From: Hyphomicrobiaceae bacterium
GTDB lineage: Bacteria > Pseudomonadota > Alphaproteobacteria > Rhizobiales > Hyphomicrobiaceae
Assembly (NCBI GenBank): GCA_020638055.1
Contig: JACKJH010000001.1
Location: forward strand, 620,001-684,000
DNA: 64,000 bases
Direction of reading: 5' to 3'
Shown: positions 52,633-61,689 of the stretch, one piece after another
Numbering within the stretch: position 1 is the stretch's first letter
Layout: each line of letters opens with the position of its first letter
The notes under the pieces: model-generated
Seen by the model: only the letters and a program-made list of their open reading frames with translations
The model's database searches: none
Told to the model about the DNA's origin: nothing
Program-made: the position numbers and the translations under genes

Positions 52633-54327
52633 TCATCGCTTCTTCTTTTTGCGTTTGCCGGCTTTCTGGGAAGGCATGCGTGCCAGGTTGCGGCCGCCAC
52701 CCATGCCGGGAAAACCACCACCCAGACCGCCCAAGCCCGGCATTCCAGGCATACCCGGCATACCGGCACCCAAACCCGGAAGGCCGCCGGGCAAACCGGC
52801 GGGGAGGCTTGGAGCGCCGGCACCTGCGGGGTTTCCCGCGGCCGGACCGGCGGCGCCGCCTTGCAACACGGCTTCCCTCAGTTCAGGCGGAAGCTGTTCC
52901 AGTGCCTTGGGATCGAGTGCAGCCAACTCTTCCTGCATCTTGGCCATTTCCTCGGCGCTGGGCTGGGCACCTGCAGCGCCGCCGCCGCCCATGCCGAACA
53001 TGCCACCCATTTTGCCGAGCATGCCGCCGCGACCGCCGAGCTTCTTCATCATGGCGGCCATCTGCTGATGCATCTTCAAGAGCTTGTTGATGTCGGCGGG
53101 GCTGGTGCCGGAGCCTCCCGCGACGCGCTTTTTACGCTTGGCGTTGAGAACCTTTGGGTTGCGGCGCTCATGCGGTGTCATCGACTGGATGATGGCGAGC
53201 TGACGTCTCAAAATCTTGTCGTCGAGATTGGCATCGGCCATCTGCTGCTTGATTTTGCCCATGCCGGGCATCAGGCCCATCAGGCCGCCCATTCCGCCGA
53301 GCTTTTCCATCTGCTTGAGCTGTTCGGCGAGGTCTTCCAGATCGAACGCGCCCTTGCGCATGCGCTCGGCGATGGCCTGGGCCTTTTGCGCGTCAATCGT
53401 CTGCGCGGCTTTCTCGACAAGCCCGACGATATCGCCCATACCAAGAATGCGACCGGCGATGCGGCTGGGGTCGAAGTCCTCCAGTGCATCCCACTTCTCA
53501 CCGGTACCGATGAGCTTGATCGGCTTACCGGTAACAGCGCGCATCGACAGTGCCGCACCGCCACGGCCATCGCCGTCAGCACGCGTCAGGACAATGCCGG
53601 TGATGCCAACCTGGCTATCGAACGCGGTGGCGGTGTTGACTGCGTCCTGGCCGGTGAGACTGTCAGCAACGAGCAGCACTTCATGCGGGCTGGTGGTGCG
53701 CTTAACCTCGGCGACTTCGCGCATCAGTTCATCATCGACGGTGACGCGACCGGCCGTATCGAGCAGCACAACGTCATAGCCGCCGAGCTTGGCCGCATCA
53801 TGCGCGCGCCGCGCAATCTGGACCGGTGTTTGTCCAGCAACGATTGGCAGTGTCGTTACGCCGGTCTGCTCGCCCAGCACGCGCAACTGCTCCATGGCTG
53901 CCGGGCGCCGCGTATCGAGCGAGGCCATCAAGACCTTTTTCTTGTCGCGGTTGGTGAGGCGGTAGGCGATCTTGGCTGTCGATGTGGTTTTACCGGAGCC
54001 CTGCAGACCGACCATCAAAATGGCGATCGGTGGGATTGCGGCGAGGCTGAGCGTTTCGGCATCCGAGCCCAGCACAGCGACCAGTTCATCATGGACGATC
54101 TTGACGACCATCTGGCCAGGGGTGACGGACTTCAGCACCTCCTGGCCGACGGCCTTGGCCTTGACCCGATCGACAAAGCCCTTGACCACGTCCAGCGCCA
54201 CGTCGGCTTCGAGCAAAGCCCGGCGGACTTCACGCATCGCCTCGGAGACATCGCTCTCGGTCAGGGCACCGCGGCGGGTCAGCTTGTCGAGGACGCCGGA
54301 GAGCCGGTCGCTCAGGGACTGAAACAA
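52633..54327 (-). CDS. ffh: Signal recognition particle protein Ffh
   Basis: 564 residues. N-domain and GTPase with G1 GLQGSGKTTSTAKIA, DTRRPAA, G3 DTAGR, TRADGDGRGG and later the M-domain (MGKIKQQMADANLDDKILRR, RRNPKVLNAKRKKRVAGGSG). It binds 4.5S RNA and signal peptides and delivers ribosomes to FtsY. After the M-domain helices comes an unusually long ~130-residue Gly/Met/Pro-rich tail (GMPGMPGMPGLGGLGGGFPG) ending in KRKKKKR, so the protein is longer than the usual 450-520. The long frame on the opposite strand is an artefact of codon bias. Confidence 0.96.
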   Translation of the reverse strand: MFQSLSDRLSGVLDKLTRRGALTESDVSEAMREVRRALLEADVALDVVKGFVDRVKAKAVGQEVLKSVTPGQMVVKIVHDELVAVLGSDAETLSLAAIPPIAILMVGLQGSGKTTSTAKIAYRLTNRDKKKVLMASLDTRRPAAMEQLRVLGEQTGVTTLPIVAGQTPVQIARRAHDAAKLGGYDVVLLDTAGRVTVDDELMREVAEVKRTTSPHEVLLVADSLTGQDAVNTATAFDSQVGITGIVLTRADGDGRGGAALSMRAVTGKPIKLIGTGEKWDALEDFDPSRIAGRILGMGDIVGLVEKAAQTIDAQKAQAIAERMRKGAFDLEDLAEQLKQMEKLGGMGGLMGLMPGMGKIKQQMADANLDDKILRRQLAIIQSMTPHERRNPKVLNAKRKKRVAGGSGTSPADINKLLKMHQQMAAMMKKLGGRGGMLGKMGGMFGMGGGGAAGAQPSAEEMAKMQEELAALDPKALEQLPPELREAVLQGGAAGPAAGNPAGAGAPSLPAGLPGGLPGLGAGMPGMPGMPGLGGLGGGFPGMGGGRNLARMPSQKAGKRKKKKR

Positions 54328-54580
54328 GGCTTAATCTCCTCATGGCTCTCAAGACCTTGGGCCCAAGATTGGGACTTTGGCCTATCGAACCGGCAAAGCA
54401 AAATTGCATCCGCGGGCGAAACTCGCTGGCGGATGTTGACCCCCCTGCCTCCCGGATTTTGCATCTATATCAGATGCTTGCCTATTGGCGATCCATGTGC
54501 AGAGCGGCGGCTCGTATTCTACGGGCCATTGGATTTGGCCGGAAAATGGCGGAGGGGGCCAAAAAAGTCAAGCCGCGCTT

Positions 54581-54672
54581 AGAGCGCCGATCCGATGGAA
54601 TCGGATCGGCGCTCTAGCTTTTTTTGTTTTGTCGCATTTTCTTCGACGAACCGGTGTCCACTTCGTCGGAAA
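54581..54672. repeat. Perfect type-C palindrome plus truncated type-B repeat
   Basis: Type C: AGAGCGCCGATCCGAT (54581-54596), GGA, then ATCGGATCGGCGCTCT (54600-54615), a perfect 16-bp stem. The type-B unit begins at 54634 with TTCGACGAACCGGTG intact but ends GTCGGAAACTC, so the right outer arm is cut. This fills part of the 475-bp gap upstream of ffh; the rest (54328-54580, 54673-54802) shows nothing else. Confidence 0.92.
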
Positions 54673-54802
54673 CTCTAGTTTTGGTCTCACGGCGGCAGTT
54701 GCGGCCTTCGTGTTGAATGCCATTGGATGCAACACGCTACCGCCAACCTCATAGCGGACCGTAGGTCTGATGCCGATGCCTTGGGGGCCCGGCACTGCCA
54801 CC

Positions 54803-56524
54803 TCAGTACGGGTACTTGCGGCCGAAGAGGGCAGCGTAGAGGCGTTCGTCGCGGCGATAGATGTCGGGACGGAACTGGACGTCGCCTTGCGCATCTCGCC
54901 AGGCTGTCGCGTAGGTAATGTGGACGGGGATTGGCCGCTTCAATGACACCACCGTTCTCTCGCCTCCCGCCAACACGCGTTCGATGCGTGCCCGGTTCCA
55001 GCCGTCAAGCTGGTTAAGGACTTCCACGGCCATGTCGATAGGCCGGGCAAGCCGCACGCAGCCATGGGAGAACGCACGTTCACTTTCTCCGAACAGCGAA
55101 CGAGAGGGCGTGTCGTGCATGTAGACATTGAAGCGGTTGGGGAACATGAATTTGACGCGGCCCAATGCGTTGTCCGGGCCCGGTTTCTGGCGCAGGCGAA
55201 CTGGGAAATTGTCCGCGGAGTAGCGATTCCAGTCGATCGCCGTCAAAGGTACCGGCTTGTCGTTAAAGACGGCCTCATAACCCTGGCTGACAAGCGATTG
55301 CGGCCGCGCGCGAAGCTTGGGAAGCATTTCCTTGATGGCGATGGAATGGGGAACGTTCCAATAGGGGTTCATCTCCACGTAATCCATCTTGTCAGAGAAA
55401 ACGGGTGTCTGGTGGTAGGGCGTGCCGACGACGACACGCATTTGATCGACGCGCTGGCCATTCGTAACGCGTCGCAATTCGAAACCGGCAATATTGACCT
55501 TGATGTAATCCTTGCCGAGGTCTTCGGGCATCCAGCGCCAGCGCTCCATCGTCATGATGATTTGCCGGATGCGTTCGGCGACGGGAATGTTCATTTGGAA
55601 ATAGGTGCGCTTGCCGACAAGGCCATCGGCATCCAAACCATGCCGGGTCTGGAAACGCTTGACGGCGGTGATGAGATCATCAGTGTAGATTTTTTCCTGG
55701 CCTGAGGGTGGTTCAGCGGGAGCACCTTCGGTCACTGCAAGCCTGCGCCGCAACAATGGGACGTTTTCGTCCTGCATGCCGGGTTTGAGCAAATCACCGA
55801 TTGGAACCAGGGGCCAGCCGCCGGCCTGCTCCGTCGCGCGGTATTCACTCAATGCCTGTTTCAAGCGCAGATAGTCGGGAATCTGCGGCTGCCAGGCGTC
55901 AAAGAACTTGTCCATCTCACCTAGCGCGGCAACCAGCCGAAGCGCTGCAACCATGTCGATCGTTTTGCGCTGCCAATATAGTTTTGGCTCGATCTTGGTG
56001 GGAAGAAACCGTCCAACCTTCAAATCGGAAGCGTATTTGAGAAAGAAGGCTGACCAATAAAGTTCCGCCTTGGCCGTTTTGAGCATGCGCGCGGTATGAG
56101 AAAGCGCGAGACGGTTTGGCTGCCTGATCTGCAACATCTGTTCGACGGGATAGTCGCCAGGATCAAGCGCATCGATACTGGCATTGCGCATGCGATCAAT
56201 CAAACCGGTAACGCGGCCACGGTCCTGCCATAGCAACGTTGCACCGGGATCATCGTAATAGCTTTTCAAGGCATCGCGACGCTGGCGGACGGCGTGGGGC
56301 AATGCGGCTTGGTCTTCGTTGAGAAGCTGCCTGATGGCAGAGCCGACATTGAGGATTTTAAATCTCAGAACGGGTTCGGCTGCTGGGGCCTGCACCGGCG
56401 GCTCTGATACTTGCGGCATGTTTGTCTGCTGCGCGAAGGCCGATGCCGACAACATAACTGCGGCAAAACATGCCGCTGATGCTCTTTGCAACAGTCCCAT
56501 CATAGACGTGCAAGCAGATCTCAT
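54803..56524 (-). CDS. YcbB-type L,D-transpeptidase with peptidoglycan-binding domain
   Basis: 573 residues from ATG 56524. A signal peptide (QRASAACFAAVMLSASAFAQ) directs it to the periplasm. A peptidoglycan-binding domain 1 (ITAVKRFQTRHGLDADGLVG) precedes the YkuD catalytic domain with NVYMHDTPSRSLFGESERAF and the nucleophile Cys in SHGCVRL (about residue 489). It forms 3-3 cross-links in peptidoglycan and is insensitive to most penicillins. ATG 56524 puts the signal peptide first; a longer frame from 56575 is unlikely although AAGGAGG lies 13 bases before this ATG. Confidence 0.93.
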   Translation of the reverse strand: MRSACTSMMGLLQRASAACFAAVMLSASAFAQQTNMPQVSEPPVQAPAAEPVLRFKILNVGSAIRQLLNEDQAALPHAVRQRRDALKSYYDDPGATLLWQDRGRVTGLIDRMRNASIDALDPGDYPVEQMLQIRQPNRLALSHTARMLKTAKAELYWSAFFLKYASDLKVGRFLPTKIEPKLYWQRKTIDMVAALRLVAALGEMDKFFDAWQPQIPDYLRLKQALSEYRATEQAGGWPLVPIGDLLKPGMQDENVPLLRRRLAVTEGAPAEPPSGQEKIYTDDLITAVKRFQTRHGLDADGLVGKRTYFQMNIPVAERIRQIIMTMERWRWMPEDLGKDYIKVNIAGFELRRVTNGQRVDQMRVVVGTPYHQTPVFSDKMDYVEMNPYWNVPHSIAIKEMLPKLRARPQSLVSQGYEAVFNDKPVPLTAIDWNRYSADNFPVRLRQKPGPDNALGRVKFMFPNRFNVYMHDTPSRSLFGESERAFSHGCVRLARPIDMAVEVLNQLDGWNRARIERVLAGGERTVVSLKRPIPVHITYATAWRDAQGDVQFRPDIYRRDERLYAALFGRKYPY

Positions 56525-56792
56525 AGGCTCGATTAGTCCTCCTTGGCCTTTCTCTCCGCCAAACGCAGCCTTCATATGCGAATACGGGTTTTACGCTTCC
56601 AGACCAATGCGAAAAATCGTGACCGCGATACGGCCCATTGCTCTTTTTCCGGCTGAACTGTGCAAGAGCGTATTCACGTTTCATTGAAACTCTAACGGAC
56701 TTTACGCTTTTGATTTGGGCATCTTTTTCACGGCTCTATTGCTACATTCAAAGCACGCGGTGAAAATTCTGTGCAGACAAGAGTGTCGTGCA

Positions 56793-57389
56793 TTATTCAA
56801 CCTTGTGGGTCTTCAGTTCAGCGACAAGTTGATTGAGCTTAACGGCCACTTCGAAGCCTGTATCGACTGTATCCTTCAGTGTTGCGCGGTTTTGAATGAG
56901 GCGGTTCAAGTGTTCCTGCTGATCGCCGAAGCCGAAGAATATTTCCTCGGGCGGGTTGATCGCGCCGTCTTCAATGGCACACATCACATCGAAGGCATTT
57001 TGCGAGGCGAGTACCAGCATCGATGCGATATCGTTCATGAGCTGGTGATAAATACGGCAGGTTTCAGCTTCCACGCGCGGGCCGTGCACACCGAACTTCA
57101 GCGGCGAGGATCCTTGTGCGCCTTCGCCGGCATAGACCTTGGGATTGCGCTTGAAGCGGCGGAAAATTTCAATCAGACCCAGGCAGCAACTTTCAAGGTC
57201 GCGAAGGGCGGTTCCTGGCTTGCGCTTTGGCTTGGTGCGTTCATCGGTGCGCTCTTCGGCAACCCAGTTGATACTCGCAATCGACGCAATTGCTCCCAGT
57301 GCAGCGATTGCAGGCAGGACGGCTGCAAAAGGGTCTGGCGCGATGCGGCTGTCACCGGTTACATCGAACTCGATGACTTTGGGTTTCAT
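56793..57389 (-). CDS. Uncharacterised protein
   Basis: 198 residues from ATG 57389 (MKPKVIEFDV); the frame is open further upstream, but that part is Cys- and Arg-rich with no sign of being coding. One hydrophobic helix (FAAVLPAIAALGAIASIASI) is near the N terminus, followed by a helical domain (RDLESCCLGLIEIFRRFKRN, RIYHQLMNDIASMLVLASQ) and a final coiled-coil-like helix. No family is recognised. It is on the strand of sdhA and follows it, occupying the position where sdhB normally stands, but shows no iron-sulfur Cys motif. Confidence 0.6.
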   Translation of the reverse strand: MKPKVIEFDVTGDSRIAPDPFAAVLPAIAALGAIASIASINWVAEERTDERTKPKRKPGTALRDLESCCLGLIEIFRRFKRNPKVYAGEGAQGSSPLKFGVHGPRVEAETCRIYHQLMNDIASMLVLASQNAFDVMCAIEDGAINPPEEIFFGFGDQQEHLNRLIQNRATLKDTVDTGFEVAVKLNQLVAELKTHKVE

Positions 57390-57680
57390 TCTCGGTCTGG
57401 TTTTCGGCTTGAAGACCACAGACGAGCGCACTCCAATAAAGAGCTGGGACAGGGACGCTTGATAGCATAACCCGTCGCTCGCGAACCGAATGCCAGCAAA
57501 GGGCAGGTGGATGCTGCTACATCGGCCTGCCCGGGCGCAAGTGGCCATGGAGCCTCTGTGGCAGGTTGTGCACGGTGTCGGGGGGTATTGGGCTATCTGC
57601 GCGGCAGTATGGGGCACGCCAAGAGGTCGACCGTTTATTGAAACGGCTTTTGTGTTCAAATCGGTGATTTCAAACGCCGA

Positions 57681-57704
57681 CGCCGCGATAAACCCGTCGC
57701 GGCG
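57681..57704 (-). terminator. Possible terminator after sdhA
   Basis: CGCCGCG (57681-57687) and CGCGGCG (57698-57704) form a perfect 7-bp stem with a 10-nt loop. An overlapping AACCCGT / ACGGGTT pair offers an alternative fold. No T-run follows on the minus strand, so this is tentative. It lies about 50 bp past the sdhA stop. Confidence 0.4.
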
Positions 57705-57753
57705 GGTTAGCGCAACGGGTTTAGGATGTGGTCACGAAAGGGTGGTTTTTTAT

Positions 57754-59577
57754 TCAGTACACGCGGGCTTTAGGCTCGATGTAGTGCATTTCATTCGTGA
57801 GCGTGTAGGTGTGGACCGGCCGGTCATCCAGACGAACCGTCTTGGTGTCGTAATCTGCAAAAGCAAGCGTATGCTTCATCCAGTTGGCATCGTCGCGGCT
57901 GGAGAAATCTTCACGAGCATGCGCGCCACGGCTTTCCTTGCGGTTCTCAGCTCCGGTGACCGTCACGGCGGCTTGAGCAATCAAATTGTCGAATTCAAGC
58001 GTCTCGACCAGATCGGAGTTCCAGATCAAAGAACGGTCCGTGACCTTGATGTCGTCTGAATCTCTCCAGATTGTGTTGATCTTATTTATCCCTTCCTGCA
58101 TCACCGGGCCGTCACGGAACACGGCGCAGTTGGCCTGCATCGTCTTTTGCATGCGCAGGCGCAGCGCTGCGGTCGGGGTTTCGCCTTTGGCATAACGGAA
58201 CCGATCAAGGCGGGAGAGTGCGAGATCTGTTGCATCACCCGGCAGCTCGGGCTGGCGTTCCTTTGCGTCCAGCATTTCTGCGCAGCGAAGGCCGGCGGCA
58301 CGACCAAATACAACAAGATCGATGAGCGAGTTGGACCCCAGGCGATTGGCGCCATGTACCGAGACGCAGGCGGCCTCACCAATGGCCATCAATCCTGGAA
58401 CTATATGGTCTGGGTTGCCGTCTTTCTTGGTCAGCACTTCGCCGTGATAATTCGTAGGGATGCCGCCCATGTTGTAGTGAACCGTCGGGATCACCGGTAT
58501 GGGCTGACGGCGCAGATCAACACCGGCAAAAATCTTGGCGCTTTCGGTAATACCCGGCAAACGCTCGGCAAGAATTTTTGGGTCGAGATGATCGAGATGC
58601 AGATGAATGTGATCGCCTTCGGGTCCAACGCCGCGCCCCTCGCGGATTTCGACGGTCATGGAGCGAGAGACAACATCGCGCGAGGCGAGATCCTTGGCGT
58701 GCGGTGCGTAGCGTTCCATGAAGCGCTCGCCTTGTGAATTTGTGAGGTATCCACCCTCGCCGCGCGCGCCCTCTGTAATCAGCACGCCGGCGCCGTAGAT
58801 GCCGGTGGGGTGAAACTGAACAAACTCCATGTCCTGCAACGGCAACCCGGCGCGCAACACCATGGCGTTACCATCGCCCGTGCATGTGTGGGCCGACGTA
58901 CATGAAAAATAAGCCCGGCCGTAGCCGCCTGTGGCGAGAATCGTGCGCTTTGCCTTGAAGGCGTGGACCGACCCGTCTTCAAGATTCAGTGCTACGACGC
59001 CGCGGCAAGCGCCATCGGAATCCATCATGAGGTCGATGGCAAAATACTCAATGAAAAACTCCGCCGAATGGCGCAGCGACTGGCCATAAAGCGTGTGCAG
59101 CATGGCGTGGCCGGTTCTGTCGGCAGCGGCGCAGGTGCGCTGTGCTGGCGGACCTTCGCCAAACTCCGTCGTCATGCCGCCGAAGGGGCGCTGGTAGATC
59201 TTACCGTCTTCGGTGCGCGAAAACGGCACGCCGTAATGTTCAAGTTCGTAAACCGCATCGGGGGCATGGCGGCACAGGTATTCAATCGAATCCTGATCAC
59301 CCAGCCAGTCTGACCCCTTGACGGTGTCATACATATGCCAGCGCCAATTGTCGGGGCCCATGTTGCCGAGCGACGCAGCCACGCCGCCTTGTGCGGCAAC
59401 CGTGTGCGAGCGGGTCGGGAACACCTTGGTGACACATGCGGTCTTGAGGCCGGCTTCGGCGGCGCCGAGGGTTGCGCGCAAGCCTGCGCCACCTGCGCCG
59501 ACCACGACGACGTCGTAGTTGTGATGGGTGACGGGGTAGGCCTTGCCGTTGACTGCTGGTGCCCGGGTCTTTGCCAT
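57754..59577 (-). CDS. sdhA: Succinate dehydrogenase flavoprotein subunit
   Basis: 607 residues from ATG 59577 (6 bp after the sdhD stop; GGGAG upstream). It oxidises succinate to fumarate in complex II. FAD-binding VVVGAGGAGLRATLGAAEAG, the flavin-linked His in PTRSHTVAAQGGVAAS, the catalytic HPTG in VQFHPTGIYGAG and ANRLGSNSLIDLVVFGRA are intact. The gene follows sdhC and sdhD. No sdhB lies downstream, which is unusual for the order. Confidence 0.97.
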   Translation of the reverse strand: MAKTRAPAVNGKAYPVTHHNYDVVVVGAGGAGLRATLGAAEAGLKTACVTKVFPTRSHTVAAQGGVAASLGNMGPDNWRWHMYDTVKGSDWLGDQDSIEYLCRHAPDAVYELEHYGVPFSRTEDGKIYQRPFGGMTTEFGEGPPAQRTCAAADRTGHAMLHTLYGQSLRHSAEFFIEYFAIDLMMDSDGACRGVVALNLEDGSVHAFKAKRTILATGGYGRAYFSCTSAHTCTGDGNAMVLRAGLPLQDMEFVQFHPTGIYGAGVLITEGARGEGGYLTNSQGERFMERYAPHAKDLASRDVVSRSMTVEIREGRGVGPEGDHIHLHLDHLDPKILAERLPGITESAKIFAGVDLRRQPIPVIPTVHYNMGGIPTNYHGEVLTKKDGNPDHIVPGLMAIGEAACVSVHGANRLGSNSLIDLVVFGRAAGLRCAEMLDAKERQPELPGDATDLALSRLDRFRYAKGETPTAALRLRMQKTMQANCAVFRDGPVMQEGINKINTIWRDSDDIKVTDRSLIWNSDLVETLEFDNLIAQAAVTVTGAENRKESRGAHAREDFSSRDDANWMKHTLAFADYDTKTVRLDDRPVHTYTLTNEMHYIEPKARVY

Positions 59578-59582
59578 TTCGA

Positions 59583-59963
59583 TCAAGCTCCCAAGCTCAA
59601 CTTCACCAACGCCAGCACGCAGGCAGCGCCGATAAGATATGAAAAGAAGGTATTCAACATGAGAAGGACGATTTTTGCGAATTCTCCATGCACATAATCT
59701 TCAATAATGACCTGCATGCCGAGCTTCATATGTACGGCCATCGCAATCGACAGCAGGCCGAGACACAGCGCGACAAACGGATGGCCGAGTGTCGCTTTCA
59801 CGCTCGCGTAATCGGCTCCAGCGGTAGAGGCCACCACCCAGGCGAACACCAGCGACAACACCAGCAACGCAATAGAGGTAACGCGGATCTGCCAGAAGTG
59901 ATCGGTGCCTTCGTGTGCCGAGCCGAGGCGGCGGGCGTTCTTGAGCGGGGTTCGCATGTTCAT
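59583..59963 (-). CDS. sdhD: Succinate dehydrogenase membrane anchor subunit D
   Basis: 126 residues from ATG 59963. Three membrane helices (IALLVLSLVFAWVVASTAG; PFVALCLGLLSIAMAVHMKLG; AKIVLLMLNTFFSYLIGAAC). The family signature HMKLGMQVIIEDYVHGE holds the quinone/haem-side residues. It anchors SdhA to the membrane with SdhC. Starts 5 bp after sdhC, overlapping transcription unit sdhC-sdhD-sdhA. Confidence 0.93.
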   Translation of the reverse strand: MNMRTPLKNARRLGSAHEGTDHFWQIRVTSIALLVLSLVFAWVVASTAGADYASVKATLGHPFVALCLGLLSIAMAVHMKLGMQVIIEDYVHGEFAKIVLLMLNTFFSYLIGAACVLALVKLSLGA

Positions 59964-59968
59964 TGGGA

Positions 59969-60403
59969 CTATCCTGCAATCGGTGTGGCAAGCGGGCCGA
60001 CAAGACCGGCAACGAGCCAGATGAGTCCGGTCAGCACGACGGAGAGGATCAGCGATCCCCACGACAGCTTGTCTATCGTATGGAGATCGAAACCGCGTCC
60101 CAGGTCCCAGATGTAGTGACGAATGCCGCCCAGCGCGTGCAGGATCAGCAGCCATGTGAAGCCGAGCAAGACGATGCGGCCAAGCCAGGTGCCAAACAGT
60201 CCATTGACAAAATTGAAATAATCCGGGCCGATCGCCGCCGCCATGAGCCACCATGCAAACAGCAGCGCTCCGAAATACAAACCCGCCCCTGATACACGGT
60301 GCATAATCGACGCAACCATGTTGATCAAAGGGCTGTAGACCTGGAGGTGCGGCGACAACGGGCGCTCGCGCCTTGTCCGGCGCAGGGATTTGGCATCAGC
60401 CAT
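59969..60403 (-). CDS. sdhC: Succinate dehydrogenase cytochrome b556 subunit C
   Basis: 144 residues. N-terminal RPLSPHLQVYSPLINMVASIM followed by HRVSGAGLYFG, the family's quinone-binding signature, then three membrane helices with haem-ligand His in ILHALGGIRHYIWDLG. First gene of the sdhC-sdhD-sdhA operon; start ATG 60403. Confidence 0.95.
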   Translation of the reverse strand: MADAKSLRRTRRERPLSPHLQVYSPLINMVASIMHRVSGAGLYFGALLFAWWLMAAAIGPDYFNFVNGLFGTWLGRIVLLGFTWLLILHALGGIRHYIWDLGRGFDLHTIDKLSWGSLILSVVLTGLIWLVAGLVGPLATPIAG

Positions 60404-60567
60404 GACGTATCCTCAATGTGTTTCGTAGCGGTTTTAGCGCGGCTGCTGCAGCGCGGCAATTCGTCGAATGACATAGGCGCTGGGTACAATTGGACAGGGA
60501 GATGCCAAGGTCGTCTGGCCCAGAGGCTTGTGGCCAGCACTATCGGATTTTTCACGAACCCTTGAAT

Positions 60568-61626
60568 TCAACGCGGCAGCACCAGCCACAAATCGAGGTC
60601 GAGAATAACACCGTCAGCGTATTTTCCATCTTCAGACTTATAGGGCAGCGCTTCGCAGTCCTGGTTCTTGACAGCGACCAGGCGGGTGCGCAAAGCGCCA
60701 ATATCCTGGCGACCGGGGATTTCGGCCTTGTCCAGGATTTCCGACCAGGCATAGACGGTGTCTCCTGCAAAGCACGGTGCGACGTGACGTCCAGCGTTGA
60801 TGGCGGCGATGTGGAACGCATTGGCCAAGCCATTGAACGACAAGGCGCGGGCCAAGGAGATAATGACGCCACCATAAATAATGCGCTTGCCAAAGCGGCC
60901 CTTGGATTCGGTGTGCTGGTTGAAATGCACCTTTGCGGTATTCTGATAAAGCCGGGTCGCCATCTGGTGTTCGGCTTCTTCCAGCGTCATGCCATCGACG
61001 TGGTCGATGCGTTCGCCGATTTCGTAATCCTGCCAGCGAAAGGGAGAGCCGGCGAGTGCGTTGTCATATGCCTTGGGATCTATCTTTGGCACCGCTTTTC
61101 CGAGGTTCTCGGGCGTGACAGTAGCGGGCAGGTCCGGCACGATCGCTTGGGGTGCTGGCGCGCCCTTGTCGCGTTTTCTGACCATGACCCAGCGTGTGTA
61201 TTCGAGCACGACTTCGCCGGACTGGTTGCGACCGGTGGAGCGCACGTAGACCGTTCCGGTTTCGCCGTTTGAGTTTTCCTTCAAGCCGATCACTTCGGAC
61301 GTCGTGGACAGCGTATCTCCGGGAAATACCGGCTTGATGAAGCGACCGTCAGCGTATCCTAGGTTTGCTATCGCATTGAGGGAAATGTCAGGCACGGTCT
61401 TGCCGAAGACGATGTGGAAGGCCAGCAGATCGTCAACTGGTGCTTGCTGATAGCCGATCGCCCCAGCAAATGCATTGGACGACTGCACCGCAAAGCGAGG
61501 GCCATACAGGCTCAAGTAAAGGGCTACATCACCCTCGGTCAGCGTGCGTGGTGTGGCGTGGGTGAGGACCTGGCCGAACTTGAAATCCTCAAAATAGTTG
61601 CCGGGATTGGTTTTGGATGCCTTCAT
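60568..61626 (-). CDS. mch: Mesaconyl-CoA hydratase (MaoC family)
   Basis: 352 residues from ATG 61626 (MKASKTNPGNYFEDF, identical in start to the Rhodobacter enzyme as I recall it). A double-hotdog MaoC protein: HATPRTLTEGDVALYLSLYG, FHIVFGKTVPDISLNAIANLGYADGRF and the hydratase signature HFNQHTESKGRFGKRIIYGG. It hydrates mesaconyl-CoA to beta-methylmalyl-CoA in the ethylmalonyl-CoA pathway for C2 assimilation. It is followed 61 bp upstream in transcription by the malyl-CoA thioesterase gene, forming a pathway pair. Confidence 0.93.
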   Translation of the reverse strand: MKASKTNPGNYFEDFKFGQVLTHATPRTLTEGDVALYLSLYGPRFAVQSSNAFAGAIGYQQAPVDDLLAFHIVFGKTVPDISLNAIANLGYADGRFIKPVFPGDTLSTTSEVIGLKENSNGETGTVYVRSTGRNQSGEVVLEYTRWVMVRKRDKGAPAPQAIVPDLPATVTPENLGKAVPKIDPKAYDNALAGSPFRWQDYEIGERIDHVDGMTLEEAEHQMATRLYQNTAKVHFNQHTESKGRFGKRIIYGGVIISLARALSFNGLANAFHIAAINAGRHVAPCFAGDTVYAWSEILDKAEIPGRQDIGALRTRLVAVKNQDCEALPYKSEDGKYADGVILDLDLWLVLPR

Positions 61627-61689
61627 TTCTTCAATCTTTATACAGGATCTGTTGTTCAAACGGCTTGGTTTGGCGTTTTGCACTGGGGC

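Noticed and set aside
52528..54582. A 684-residue reading frame on the plus strand opposite ffh
   Set aside because: It is the antisense of ffh and rpsP leader, kept open by high GC codon bias. The minus strand has complete SRP54 motifs and the antisense product has no recognisable domain.
57387..57659. N-terminal extension of the gene at 56793-57389
   Set aside because: The upstream part is rich in Cys, Pro and Arg with no clear ribosome-binding site. The conserved-looking protein begins at ATG 57389.
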